This document shows positions 25,316-33,482 of a stretch of DNA of 64,000 nucleotides, in pieces. The position numbers were made by a program, and so were the translations under genes. The notes below the pieces were generated by a model. The model was not told where the DNA came from, searched no databases, and saw only the letters and a program-made list of their open reading frames with translations. This DNA is from Pseudarthrobacter cellobiosi (GTDB lineage Bacteria > Actinomycetota > Actinomycetes > Actinomycetales > Micrococcaceae), in the NCBI RefSeq assembly GCF_023913755.1, contig NZ_JAMXBJ010000047.1, positions 62,001 to 126,000 on the forward strand, in the 5' to 3' direction. Position 1 is the stretch's first letter. Every line of letters begins with the position of its first letter.

Positions 25316-26115
25316 CGACGCCTACGCTGCTCCCTGACGGGGAGCCGCAGGCCGGGGGACTGCGCCACGGCCGGCCTAAATACCTTGAAGTCCGTAATCT
25401 CTCGGTTTCCTTTGACGGATTCCTGGCGGTGGACAACGTCAACCTTGATGTGATCCAGGGCGACCTGCGGTTCCTGATCGGACCCAATGGTGCCGGGAAA
25501 ACGACGGTAATTGATGCCATCACCGGGCTGGTGCCGGCTACGGGATCGGTGAACCACACCGGCACGGAGATCCTCGGCCGCAAAGTGCACAAGATCGCCC
25601 GGCTGGGTGTGGGGCGCACCTTCCAGACCGCAAGCGTGTTTGAGAACCTCTCCGTACTCCAGAACCTCGACATCGCTGCGGGCTCCGGCCGCAGCCCGCT
25701 TCAGATGCTCCGCCGCCGGAAGACCGTGGACCCGGCCGTCGAAGAAGCATTGGACATCATCGGCCTGGCAGGCGCGGCGGACAAGAAGGCAGGCATCCTC
25801 GCCCACGGACAGAAGCAGTGGCTGGAAATCGGCATGCTCCTGGTGCAGAACTCGGACGTGCTCCTCCTGGACGAGCCAATCGCGGGGATGAGCCAGGATG
25901 AGCGCGGGGAAACCGGCGAGCTGCTGCGCCGCATCGCAGCCAACCGGATCACCCTGGTTATTGAGCACGATATGGACTTCGTCCGTGAGTTCGCCACATC
26001 GGTCTCTGTCCTTGCCGCGGGCAAGGTCCTCAGCGAGGGGAGCGTAGCGCAGGTGCAGGCAGACAGGAAGGTGCAGGACGTGTACCTGGGGACCTCGGGA
26101 ACGGAAGGCCACTGA
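25312..26115 (+). CDS. urtD: Urea ABC transporter ATPase UrtD
   Basis: 267-residue LivG-type ABC ATPase. Walker A GPNGAGKTT (near residue 62), the UrtD-typical signature LAHGQKQWLEIGMLLVQ, Walker B LLLDEPIAGM, and the H-loop VIEHDMDFVREFA. It powers import through UrtBC together with UrtE. ATGA overlap with urtC and TGATG overlap with urtE show strict coupling. Confidence 0.94.
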   Translation: MTTPTLLPDGEPQAGGLRHGRPKYLEVRNLSVSFDGFLAVDNVNLDVIQGDLRFLIGPNGAGKTTVIDAITGLVPATGSVNHTGTEILGRKVHKIARLGVGRTFQTASVFENLSVLQNLDIAAGSGRSPLQMLRRRKTVDPAVEEALDIIGLAGAADKKAGILAHGQKQWLEIGMLLVQNSDVLLLDEPIAGMSQDERGETGELLRRIAANRITLVIEHDMDFVREFATSVSVLAAGKVLSEGSVAQVQADRKVQDVYLGTSGTEGH

Positions 26116-26807
26116 TGCTGGAAATCGAAGATCTGCAGACCGGTTACGGCCGTACCCAGGTGGTCTCCGGAGTGAGCATGACCGTCCGGGAGGGAGCCGT
26201 CGTCTCGGTTCTGGGGCACAACGGTGCCGGCAAAACGACACTGCTGCGCGCCGTCGTCGGGCTCCTCAAACCCATGGCCGGACGCATCACCTTGGACGGG
26301 GAGGACATCTCGGCCCTCCGCCCACACCAGCGGGTGGCGCGTGGGATGGCCTATGTACCGCAGGGCCAGCAATCATTTGGGCAGCTCTCTGTCATGGAGA
26401 ATCTGCAGGTCGTCGCTGACGGGCGCAGGAACGGCACTGTACGGGTGGCGGAGGTCCTCGAGATGTTTCCCGCGCTCCGGCCACTGCTGGCACGGCGGGC
26501 CGGGCTGTTGTCGGGTGGCCAGCGGCAGCAGCTTGCCATTGCCCGGGCGTTGATCACCGAGCCGCGCCTTCTGATCCTGGACGAACCAACCGAGGGCATC
26601 CAGCCCAACGTTGTGGCCGAGATCGAAGCGACCATCGTCAAGCTGTCCCGGCGCAACGGCATGAGTATCCTCCTGGTGGAGCAGCACATCGGTTTTGCCC
26701 TCCATGCTGCGGACAGCTACTACGTCCTTTCGGCCGGAAGGGTCTCGTCCTCAGGAGCCGGCGGCGCCGGATCGGCGGCCAATGTGCGGCAGGCAATGCT
26801 CATCTGA
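26115..26807 (+). CDS. urtE: Urea ABC transporter ATPase UrtE
   Basis: 230-residue LivF-type ABC ATPase. Walker A GHNGAGKTTLLRAV, Q-loop YVPQGQQSFGQLSV, signature LSGGQRQQLAIARAL, Walker B LLILDEPTEGIQP and H-loop LLVEQHIGFAL. EPTEGIQP is the UrtE/LivF form. Second ATPase of the heterodimer with UrtD. It is the last urt gene; urease or amidase genes do not follow. Confidence 0.94.
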   Translation: MLEIEDLQTGYGRTQVVSGVSMTVREGAVVSVLGHNGAGKTTLLRAVVGLLKPMAGRITLDGEDISALRPHQRVARGMAYVPQGQQSFGQLSVMENLQVVADGRRNGTVRVAEVLEMFPALRPLLARRAGLLSGGQRQQLAIARALITEPRLLILDEPTEGIQPNVVAEIEATIVKLSRRNGMSILLVEQHIGFALHAADSYYVLSAGRVSSSGAGGAGSAANVRQAMLI

Positions 26808-26936
26808 GGCAAGAACAACGCTTGTCCGATGCCGGAAAAGCGAGTACTCACTACTCGTGACCGGACCGCCCCCACTGGCTTGAATGGAACTTCAGCTGGG
26901 TCTCACAGCGCAGGTTCGAGCCTTTGGGGGTTTCTC

Positions 26937-27329
26937 GTGTTTGGTTCTTCAGTCGTTATGTTCGCAGGGTCCAGTGTTGGGCTGATCCTGCTTGCCGTCG
27001 GTCAGGCCGTCGTGGTGGTGTGCATGTGCTTTGACATGGTGCGGGCGCTGTCCGTACCGAGGTCGCACCGGCGCTACGTGGCCAGTACGGTCTTCCGAAC
27101 GCTGGCCATTCCGTCCATCATCGCTGCCGGCATGAGCGTGCTGATCGACGCGCTGGCCTGGTCCTGGATGGAGGTTGGCATGTCGATGTTCGTGATGGTG
27201 GCGATCATCTTCCGCCTGCACCACGACAAGGACGAAGACAACTGGTGGAAGGGCAAGGGCAAAAAACTCGCCCGCTGGGCCAGGCGCCAGTTCAGCTCCG
27301 GAACGTCGGTAGCGCCGGCGATGGGGTAG
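26937..27329 (+). CDS. Small multi-pass membrane protein of unknown function
   Basis: 130 residues from a GTG at 26937 preceded by GGGGG. Three hydrophobic segments are visible: VVMFAGSSVGLILLAVGQAV, then a helix near PSIIAAGMSVLIDALAW, then MEVGMSMFVMVAIIF. The tail is basic and cytoplasmic (HHDKDEDNWWKGKGKKLARWARR). An open frame upstream to 26829 offers an alternative start. No family recognised; it is separate from the urt operon by 129 bases. Confidence 0.65.
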   Translation: MFGSSVVMFAGSSVGLILLAVGQAVVVVCMCFDMVRALSVPRSHRRYVASTVFRTLAIPSIIAAGMSVLIDALAWSWMEVGMSMFVMVAIIFRLHHDKDEDNWWKGKGKKLARWARRQFSSGTSVAPAMG

Positions 27330-27429
27330 GACCCGGCGACCCGGGCTCACGGTCGCAGGGGGCTGGTTGTGGCTTGCATCACGGCCGCGTAGAATTCCAC
27401 TTCAGGGCGTGATTCATATATGGAACGTT

Positions 27430-27448
27430 GAGTTCTATTATCGAACTC
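27430..27448. promoter_or_regulatory. Inverted repeat GAGTTC-N7-GAACTC upstream of the hydroxylase
   Basis: GAGTTC at 27430-27435 and GAACTC at 27443-27448 lie 38 bases before the FAD monooxygenase start, in AT-richer DNA. It is a plausible operator for an aromatic-responsive regulator. No regulator gene is adjacent. Confidence 0.45.
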
Positions 27449-27485
27449 GATGTCTCCCAGCCACACAACGAAGTGAGGAAAGCCC

Positions 27486-29471
27486 GTGCAGTTCCACCAC
27501 CACGGTTACGTATCCGGTGACCCTCGGGTCCAGCCAGCCGCCGGCGTCGGCATTAATCGGCCCGCCGAGCTCCCCGACGAAGTGGACGTGCTCATCGTGG
27601 GCACCGGCCCTGCGGGCATGCTCGCCGCGGCCCAGCTCTCCCGGTTCCCCGGCGTCACCACGCGCATCGTGGAGCGCCGCCCAGGGCGGCTCGTCATCGG
27701 CCAGGCGGACGGCATCCAGGCCCGCAGCGTCGAGACCTTCCAGGCTTTCGGTTTCGCCGAGCGCATCATCGCCGAGGCGTACCGCATCACCGAAATGGCG
27801 TTCTGGAAACCGGACCCCGCCGACCATTCCCGGATCGCCCGCGCCGCCCGCACGCCGGACGACCCCACGGGCATCAGCGAGTTCCCGCACCTCATCGTCA
27901 ACCAGGCCCGCGTGCTGGACTACTTCGCCGAGTACATGGCCAACGCGCCAGCGCGGATGTCGCCCGACTACGGCTATGAGTTCCGCAGCCTCGATATAGG
28001 CGACGGCGACTACCCCGTCACTGTGAGGCTCGTCCACACTTCAGGACCTGAGGAGGGCCAGGTGCGGGTGGTCCGCGCCAGGTACGTCGTCGGCGCGGAC
28101 GGCGCACGCAGCAAGGTGCGCGAATCGATCGGCTGCACCATGGCCGGCGACCAGGCCCATCACGCGTGGGGAGTCATGGACGTCCTCGCCGTCACAGACT
28201 TCCCCGACATCCGCACAAAATGCGCCATCCAGTCCGGTGCGGGCGGCAGCATCCTGCTGATCCCGCGCGAAGGCGGGCACCTCTTCCGCATGTACGTTGA
28301 CCTCGGTGAGGTCGCGCCGGAGGACCACGGGGCCGTGCGCAGCACTACCATCGAGCAAATCATCGGCCACGCGAACACCATCCTGCACCCCTACACCCTG
28401 GACGTCCGCAACGTCGCCTGGCACAGCGTGTATGAGGTTGCCCACCGCCTCACGGACAGGTTCGACGACGTCCTTCCGAACCAGCGCGGGACGCGCACAC
28501 CCCGCGTGTTCATCACCGGCGATGCCTGCCACACGCACAGCGCCAAGGCTGGCCAGGGCATGAACGTCTCGCTGCAGGACGGTTTCAATCTGGGCTGGAA
28601 GCTCGGCCATGTGCTCGAGGGCCGCAGCCCGGCAAGCCTGCTGGCCACGTACTCGGCCGAGCGCCAGGTGGTGGCGAAGAACCTGATCGACTTCGACAAA
28701 GAGTGGTCCACCATGATGGCGAAGAAGCCCGAGGAGTTTGCGAACCCCTCCGAGCTTGAGGACTTCTACGTCAGCACCGCCGAGTTCCCCGCGGGCTTCA
28801 TGACCCAGTACACGCCGTCCATGATTACCGCAGAACCGGTGCACCAGCACCTGGCCGCCGGTTTCCCCATCGGCAAACGGTTCAAGTCCGCGCCCGTGGT
28901 GCGGGTGTGCGACGGCAACCCGATGCATCTCGGCCACCACGCCACGGCGGACGGCCGGTGGCGAATCTACGTCTTCGCCGACGCGGCAGCACCCCAGACG
29001 GCGTCGCCGCCCACAGAACGGCCGACGGCGGAACAACAGGATGCCGGACAGCCGACGGCGGGACAGCACGCGTCGCCGTCGTCCGTCGCCGACTTCGCCG
29101 AGTGGATCGCGAACTCGGCGGAATCGCCGCTGGCCGCAACGCCGTCGGGCGCTGACCGGGACGCGTGGTTCGACGTGAAGGTCATCTACCAGCAGGACCA
29201 CACAAACGTTGATATCGGGTCTGTTCCGGCGGCGTTCAAGCCGTCAGTCGGGCCGTTCCAGCTGACTGACTACGAGAAGGTTTACGCCACCGATCCCGCA
29301 GCTGACATCTTCGAGCTCCGCGGCCTGGACCGCGGCGGCGTGGTGGTGGTGGTGCGGCCGGACCAGTACGTGGCCAATGTCCTGCCAGTGGGCGCGACGG
29401 CGGAACTCGCCGCGTTTTTCGCTCCCCTCCTAGTGCTCCATGAGAAGGGCAAGCTGCCCAAGGAGGCCTGA
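27486..29471 (+). CDS. FAD-dependent aromatic hydroxylase, phenol/3-hydroxybenzoate monooxygenase type
   Basis: 661-residue class A flavoprotein monooxygenase. The FAD fold opens with VDVLIVGTGPAGMLAAAQL (GXGXXG, about residue 38), the DG motif is VGADGARSKVRESIG, and the GD motif is ITGDACHTHSAKAGQGMN. A C-terminal thioredoxin-like domain (DYEKVYATDPAADIFELRGLDRGG) is typical of phenol 2-monooxygenase and 3-hydroxybenzoate 4-monooxygenase. It hydroxylates a phenolic ring with NAD(P)H and oxygen. About 60 residues near 500-560 are a low-complexity Pro/Ala/Thr insert. It stands alone, so the substrate is inferred from family only. Confidence 0.85.
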   Translation: MQFHHHGYVSGDPRVQPAAGVGINRPAELPDEVDVLIVGTGPAGMLAAAQLSRFPGVTTRIVERRPGRLVIGQADGIQARSVETFQAFGFAERIIAEAYRITEMAFWKPDPADHSRIARAARTPDDPTGISEFPHLIVNQARVLDYFAEYMANAPARMSPDYGYEFRSLDIGDGDYPVTVRLVHTSGPEEGQVRVVRARYVVGADGARSKVRESIGCTMAGDQAHHAWGVMDVLAVTDFPDIRTKCAIQSGAGGSILLIPREGGHLFRMYVDLGEVAPEDHGAVRSTTIEQIIGHANTILHPYTLDVRNVAWHSVYEVAHRLTDRFDDVLPNQRGTRTPRVFITGDACHTHSAKAGQGMNVSLQDGFNLGWKLGHVLEGRSPASLLATYSAERQVVAKNLIDFDKEWSTMMAKKPEEFANPSELEDFYVSTAEFPAGFMTQYTPSMITAEPVHQHLAAGFPIGKRFKSAPVVRVCDGNPMHLGHHATADGRWRIYVFADAAAPQTASPPTERPTAEQQDAGQPTAGQHASPSSVADFAEWIANSAESPLAATPSGADRDAWFDVKVIYQQDHTNVDIGSVPAAFKPSVGPFQLTDYEKVYATDPAADIFELRGLDRGGVVVVVRPDQYVANVLPVGATAELAAFFAPLLVLHEKGKLPKEA

Positions 29472-29536
29472 CCGGCGGGGCATCGGTCCGCGGTCCCGAC
29501 TTCGAGAATCCCCCTCCCGTTTCCAGCGGCCAGCGA

Positions 29537-30394
29537 TCAGGTAGTGACTGTCTGCGCGGTCCGGAACTCGGCAGCGGGATAGACACCCAGGATGCGGACT
29601 TCGGTGGTAAAGAAATCCAGTTCCTCAAGGGCCAGGCGCAACGGCAGGTCCTCGGGGTGTCCTTCGACGTCCACCATGAACATCGTGGCGGCGAATTCGT
29701 CGCCCACCATGTAGCTCTCCAGCCGCGTCATGTTCACGCCGTTCGTGGCAAATCCGCCCAGCGCCTTGAACAGCGCCGACGGGACGTTCCTGACGCGGAA
29801 CACAAAGCTGGTCACCGCCGGTCCGGGCAGCTCTTCGCGGGTGGGCAGTTCCTTTTCCCGCGCCAGGACCACAAAACGGGTGGTGTTGGACGGGTCGTCC
29901 TCGACCCGCGACGCCAGCACCTCAAGGCCGTAGATCTCGGCGGCGAGCGGGGGAGCGAGGGACAGTTTGGTGGGGTCGTTCCACTCGCGGACCTCCCGGG
30001 CGGAACCGGCGGTATCCCCGGCAATGACCGGACGCAGTCCGGCCTCCCGGATCAGGCGGCGGCACTGGCCGAGGGCGTGGATGTGGCTGTGGACCTCCGT
30101 GGCCGCCTCGATGGTGCTGCCCGGAATGCCCAGCAGGTCAAAGTGGATGGGCAGGAAGAACTCGCCCACGATCTGCAGGTTCGACTGGGGGAGCAGGATG
30201 TGGATGTCCGCCACCCGGCCGGCGATCGAGTTCTCAATCGGAATCATCGCCAGCTCCGCCTCGCCGCCGGAGACAAGCTCGAAGGCGTCCTCGAAGCTGG
30301 CGCAGGGAATGCTTTCCAGCTGGGGGAACATCTGCATGCACGCGATATTGGAGTTGGCGCCGGGCTCACCCTGGTACGCAATCTTCTGGGCCAT
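29537..30394 (-). CDS. pheA: Prephenate dehydratase
   Basis: 285 residues, monofunctional PheA with an ACT domain. The catalytic part opens with KIAYQGEPGANSNIACMQMF and includes IENSIAGRVADIHILLPQ and the NTTRFVVLA motif with its essential Thr-Arg-Phe. The ACT regulatory domain contains SALFKALGGFATNGVNMTRLES. It converts prephenate to phenylpyruvate for phenylalanine synthesis and is expected to be feedback-inhibited by phenylalanine. It is convergent with the hydroxylase gene; a long hairpin (30430-30491) separates it from the GntR gene upstream. Confidence 0.95.
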   Translation of the reverse strand: MAQKIAYQGEPGANSNIACMQMFPQLESIPCASFEDAFELVSGGEAELAMIPIENSIAGRVADIHILLPQSNLQIVGEFFLPIHFDLLGIPGSTIEAATEVHSHIHALGQCRRLIREAGLRPVIAGDTAGSAREVREWNDPTKLSLAPPLAAEIYGLEVLASRVEDDPSNTTRFVVLAREKELPTREELPGPAVTSFVFRVRNVPSALFKALGGFATNGVNMTRLESYMVGDEFAATMFMVDVEGHPEDLPLRLALEELDFFTTEVRILGVYPAAEFRTAQTVTT

Positions 30395-30429
30395 GGTCCG
30401 TATGGTTTCACGGCAGGTGCCCGCCCACC

Positions 30430-30491
30430 CAACTGAGTAGCGTCAAGTGCCGTTTTGAGGGTCCAAAACGGCTGATACCGCTACTCAGTTG
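30430..30491. repeat. Long hairpin element, copy 1 (GCCGTTTTG core)
   Basis: The outer arms CAACTGAGTAGCG (30430-30442) and CGCTACTCAGTTG (30479-30491) are perfect complements. The inner arms GCCGTTTTG (30449-30457) and CAAAACGGC (30464-30472) are also perfect. It lies 3' of the nag regulator gene and 5' of pheA on the same strand, so it probably terminates the regulator transcript. The core is shared with copies at 53679 and 61015. Confidence 0.8.
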
Positions 30492-30553
30492 GGGCATCAG
30501 AGGGCGGGGAGCCATGGAGCCAGAGGCATTGGTGCGACGCCAGCAGTGTTGGC

Positions 30554-31273
30554 TTAGCCCGCGCCCAGCCGCATGGACACCTGGTACCGGTCGGAGCGGT
30601 ACGTTGAGACGGCGTATTCGATGGGCGTGCCGGGGTCCTCCTGGCCGGTGAACGAACGGCGCCGGAAGAGCAGGACAGGTGCCCCCGGTTCGATGTCCAG
30701 CAGCGCGGCGGTCTCGTCAGGGGCGGCGGCGGCCTCGACGGTCTGTTCCGCATGCTGCACCGGGTGCCCTGCGGCGCCAAGGGCCCGGTAAAGGGACCCC
30801 GTCAGGTCTTCCGAGAGCAGCCCGGGGACCAGCGCGGGCGGCAGCCACGATTCGTCCACACTGACGGGAGCGCCGTTCGCGAGCCGCAGCCTGCGGACGC
30901 GATAGGCAGCTTCCCCGGGCGCCAGGCCGAGGTGATCGGCGGCCGCCGCCGGCGGCACTGCCGTGCAGGCGTTGATGACCCGTGTGCTGGGTTCGAATCC
31001 GGCTGCCCGCATGTCCTCGTTGAACGAGGCCAGGTGCAGGGTGGAACGCACCAGCCCGTGGGAGACGAACGTGCCTTTCCCCTTGATCCGCACCAATGCG
31101 CCGTCCTGGACCAGGTCCGAAATGGCACGGCGCACCGTGATCCGGGAGACTCCGAACTGCTCCTCCAGCTGGCGCTCACCCAGCAGGGCATCGCCGGGCC
31201 GCATTGTGGTGGCCACCAGTTGCTGGAGTTGCCTGCGGACCCAGACGTGTTTTAGTTCCCCTGCCGTATCCAT
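30554..31273 (-). CDS. GntR/HutC family regulator of amino-sugar genes (DasR/NagR type)
   Basis: 239 residues from the ATG at 31273. The winged helix at residues 10-75 contains LEEQFGVSRITVRRAISDLV and GKGTFVSHG; a UTRA effector domain follows (FEPSTRVINACTAVPP, YRVRRLRLANGAPVSVDESW). DasR/NagR proteins respond to glucosamine-6-phosphate or GlcNAc-6-phosphate. It ends a minus-strand unit EIIB-EIIA-GntR, which diverges from EIIC-nagA-nagB around the dre palindrome at 32127. Control of both units is expected. Confidence 0.9.
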   Translation of the reverse strand: MDTAGELKHVWVRRQLQQLVATTMRPGDALLGERQLEEQFGVSRITVRRAISDLVQDGALVRIKGKGTFVSHGLVRSTLHLASFNEDMRAAGFEPSTRVINACTAVPPAAAADHLGLAPGEAAYRVRRLRLANGAPVSVDESWLPPALVPGLLSEDLTGSLYRALGAAGHPVQHAEQTVEAAAAPDETAALLDIEPGAPVLLFRRRSFTGQEDPGTPIEYAVSTYRSDRYQVSMRLGAG

Positions 31274-31278
31274 GTCTC

Positions 31279-31794
31279 CTATTTTCCGGGAATTTTGAAC
31301 AGGTGGCCGCCTGATTCCACCCGGCCACCGGAGGCCGGAGGTTCGATGGCGTCCGCCGCGCTGTCCAGGATCACCACGGGACTGCACATGCTCAGGTCCT
31401 TTGAGCGGACCAGTGTGACGTCCACGGTGATCATGGGGTCGCCGGCGCGGACCTGGTCCCCCTTTTGCGCGAGCACGGTGAAGCCCTCGCCCTTCAGGCC
31501 GACGGTGTCGATGCCGACGTGGACCAGCACGGCGGGCCCGGACGCGTGCTGGACGATGTAGGCGTGGGGCATGACCTTGATGACCCGGCCGTCCAGCGGT
31601 GCGACGGCGGTGAGGACGCCGGCGTCGTCGTCGGGAACTACGGCGGCGCCGCCACCTACAAGCCCCTTGGCGAATACGGGGTCCGGCACCTCGTTCAGGG
31701 GAATGAGCCGGCCCGGCAGGGGGGAGACAACGCTGATGACCTGGGCTGGTGCTTCCGTGCTCACGTCAGGCGTGCTCACCTCAGGACTGCTCAC
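31279..31794 (-). CDS. crr: PTS glucose/GlcNAc family EIIA component
   Basis: 171-residue EIIA of the glucose superfamily. The phosphorylated histidine is in VLVHVGID (His92) with the partner His83 in IVQHASG. Opening AQVISVVSPLPGRLIPLNEVPDPVF is typical. It takes phosphate from HPr and passes it to the EIIB at 31791. It overlaps the EIIB stop by 4 bases and ends 6 bases before the GntR start, so the three genes are one operon. Confidence 0.93.
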   Translation of the reverse strand: MSSPEVSTPDVSTEAPAQVISVVSPLPGRLIPLNEVPDPVFAKGLVGGGAAVVPDDDAGVLTAVAPLDGRVIKVMPHAYIVQHASGPAVLVHVGIDTVGLKGEGFTVLAQKGDQVRAGDPMITVDVTLVRSKDLSMCSPVVILDSAADAIEPPASGGRVESGGHLFKIPGK

Positions 31795-32021
31795 ATCAGG
31801 TCCTGGATGTCTTCGGCGAGGCTTTCGGCTTCGGGACCCACAACCACCTGGACCACCGTGCCGGACATCATGACGCCGTGGGCACCCGCGGCCTTGAGGG
31901 CGGCCTCGTCAACCCGGGAGGAGTCCACCACCTCGGTGCGAAGGCGGGTGATGCACCCTTCGATTTCTTCGACGTTGTCGGCGCCGCCAAGGGCGGCGAG
32001 GATGATTTCTGCTTTGGACAT
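31791..32021 (-). CDS. PTS GlcNAc/glucose family EIIB component
   Basis: 76 residues from the ATG at 32021. Stand-alone EIIB with the phosphocysteine in NVEEIEGCITRLRTEV (Cys23) and VMMSGTVVQVVVGPEAESLA. It relays phosphate from EIIA to the sugar during passage through the EIIC at 32208. Separate A, B and C proteins match the actinobacterial Crr/NagF/NagE arrangement. First gene of the leftward operon, immediately beside the dre palindrome. Confidence 0.92.
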   Translation of the reverse strand: MSKAEIILAALGGADNVEEIEGCITRLRTEVVDSSRVDEAALKAAGAHGVMMSGTVVQVVVGPEAESLAEDIQDLM

Positions 32022-32126
32022 GTCCACTCCTGAGTTCGTTTCGCGGTGAATGACGCCGGGTCCGGAAGCTTTTTTACGGCTTGAGGTTGACAACTGAGGT
32101 CGGCGCCCTTCACAGTGATGGTTGTC

Positions 32127-32142
32127 ACTGGTTATAACCAGT
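32127..32142. promoter_or_regulatory. dre-like operator ACTGGTTATAACCAGT
   Basis: A perfect 16-base palindrome lies between the divergent EIIB and EIIC genes. It matches the DasR-responsive element form ACTGGTCTAGACCAGT at 13 of 16 positions. A TTGTCA at 32122-32127 and TAGACT at 32147-32152 could be rightward promoter hexamers, with the operator in the spacer. One site could switch both operons. Confidence 0.8.
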
Positions 32143-32207
32143 TAGCTAGACTCTACTGAATCAAGCATCCACGCACAAGCACCACCCTCTTCGAGACGAG
32201 GAACATC

Positions 32208-33482
32208 ATGACCACGGAAAACCCATCAGCTTCCGCCGGGGCCGGCCCGCTGGCCGCTCCGGCCCCGAGCAAGGGCAAGGGCAGCGGAAAAGCGCTGCAG
32301 AACATGCAGCGCTTCGGCCGCAGCCTTATGCTCCCCATCGCCGCCCTCCCCGCCGCGGCGCTGCTTTTGCGCCTGGGCCAAGACGACCTGCTGGGCAGGT
32401 TCGAATCCCTGACCACCGTCGCCCAGGTCATCGGCGCCGCCGGCGGCGCCCTGTTCGAGAACCTGCCGCTGCTCTTCGCCGTCGGTATCTCCTTCGGTTT
32501 CGCCAAAAAGGGTGACGGTTCCACGGCCCTTGCCGCCGTCGTCGGATACCTGGTCCTGACCAACGTCTTCAAGGTCATGGCCCCGCTAGTGCTGGGAGCC
32601 GCCCCGGAGGGCGGCAAGGATCCCGTCATCAATTACGGCGTGCTGGCCGGCATTGTGATGGGCCTGACGACGGCGTTGCTTTGGCAGCGTTTCCACCGCA
32701 CCACCCTGCCGGACTGGCTGGGCTTCTTTGCGGGCCGCCGCCTTGTGCCCATCCTGACGTCCTTCGCCGCGATCGTGATCGGCGTGGCCATGGCGCTGCT
32801 GTATCCGCTGTTCAATAACGGGCTGACAGCGGTGGGCAACACGGTTGCGGACAACACCGTGGTGGGCAGCGGGGTCTATGGCACACTCAACCGGCTGCTC
32901 ATTCCGCTGGGCCTGCACCACATCCTGAACTCCATCGTCTGGTTCATCATCGGCGACTACAACGGCGCCCACGGCGACCTGAACCGGTTCTTCGCCGGGG
33001 ACCCCACCGCTGGCGTCTTTATGACCGGATTCTTCCCCATCATGATGTTCGCCCTGCCCGCAGCCGCCCTCGCCATCTGGCAGGAAGCAAAGCCGTCGCA
33101 GAAGAAGATCGTGGGCGGCGTGATGCTCTCCACCGGTCTCACGGCCTTCCTCACCGGGATCACTGAACCGCTGGAATTCTCGTTTATGTTTGTGGCCTGG
33201 CCGCTGTACGTCGTCCACGCCTTCCTGACCGGGACGTCCATGATGCTGGTCAACTTCCTCGGCATCCATCACGGGTTCGGCTTCTCAGCAGGAGCGATCG
33301 ACTATGTCCTGAACTTCGGCATCGCACAGAATCCGCTGTGGCTGATCCCCATCGGGCTGGTCTACGCCGCGGTGTACTACGTGGTGTTCCGCTTTGTGAT
33401 CCGTCGCTGGAACCTGCGCACCATGGGCCGCGAAGATGAAAACGACGAGAACGGCTCAATGGCCAAAGCCGATGCCAGCTGA
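32208..33482 (+). CDS. nagE: PTS N-acetylglucosamine-type EIIC permease
   Basis: 424-residue integral membrane EIIC of the glucose/GlcNAc family with about ten helices. Motifs are MLPIAALPAAALLLRLGQDD, GLHHILNSIVWFIIGDYNG and the sugar-binding loop GITEPLEFSFMFVAWPLYVVH with the key ITEP(L)E. It carries no fused IIA or IIB domain. Placement before nagA and nagB favours GlcNAc as substrate. It overlaps the nagA start by 11 bases. Confidence 0.92.
   Translation: MTTENPSASAGAGPLAAPAPSKGKGSGKALQNMQRFGRSLMLPIAALPAAALLLRLGQDDLLGRFESLTTVAQVIGAAGGALFENLPLLFAVGISFGFAKKGDGSTALAAVVGYLVLTNVFKVMAPLVLGAAPEGGKDPVINYGVLAGIVMGLTTALLWQRFHRTTLPDWLGFFAGRRLVPILTSFAAIVIGVAMALLYPLFNNGLTAVGNTVADNTVVGSGVYGTLNRLLIPLGLHHILNSIVWFIIGDYNGAHGDLNRFFAGDPTAGVFMTGFFPIMMFALPAAALAIWQEAKPSQKKIVGGVMLSTGLTAFLTGITEPLEFSFMFVAWPLYVVHAFLTGTSMMLVNFLGIHHGFGFSAGAIDYVLNFGIAQNPLWLIPIGLVYAAVYYVVFRFVIRRWNLRTMGREDENDENGSMAKADAS

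Noticed and set aside
24829-26241. 470-codon minus-strand frame across urtC-urtE
   Set aside because: Opposite three well-supported, overlapping transporter genes; composition is that of a mirror frame.
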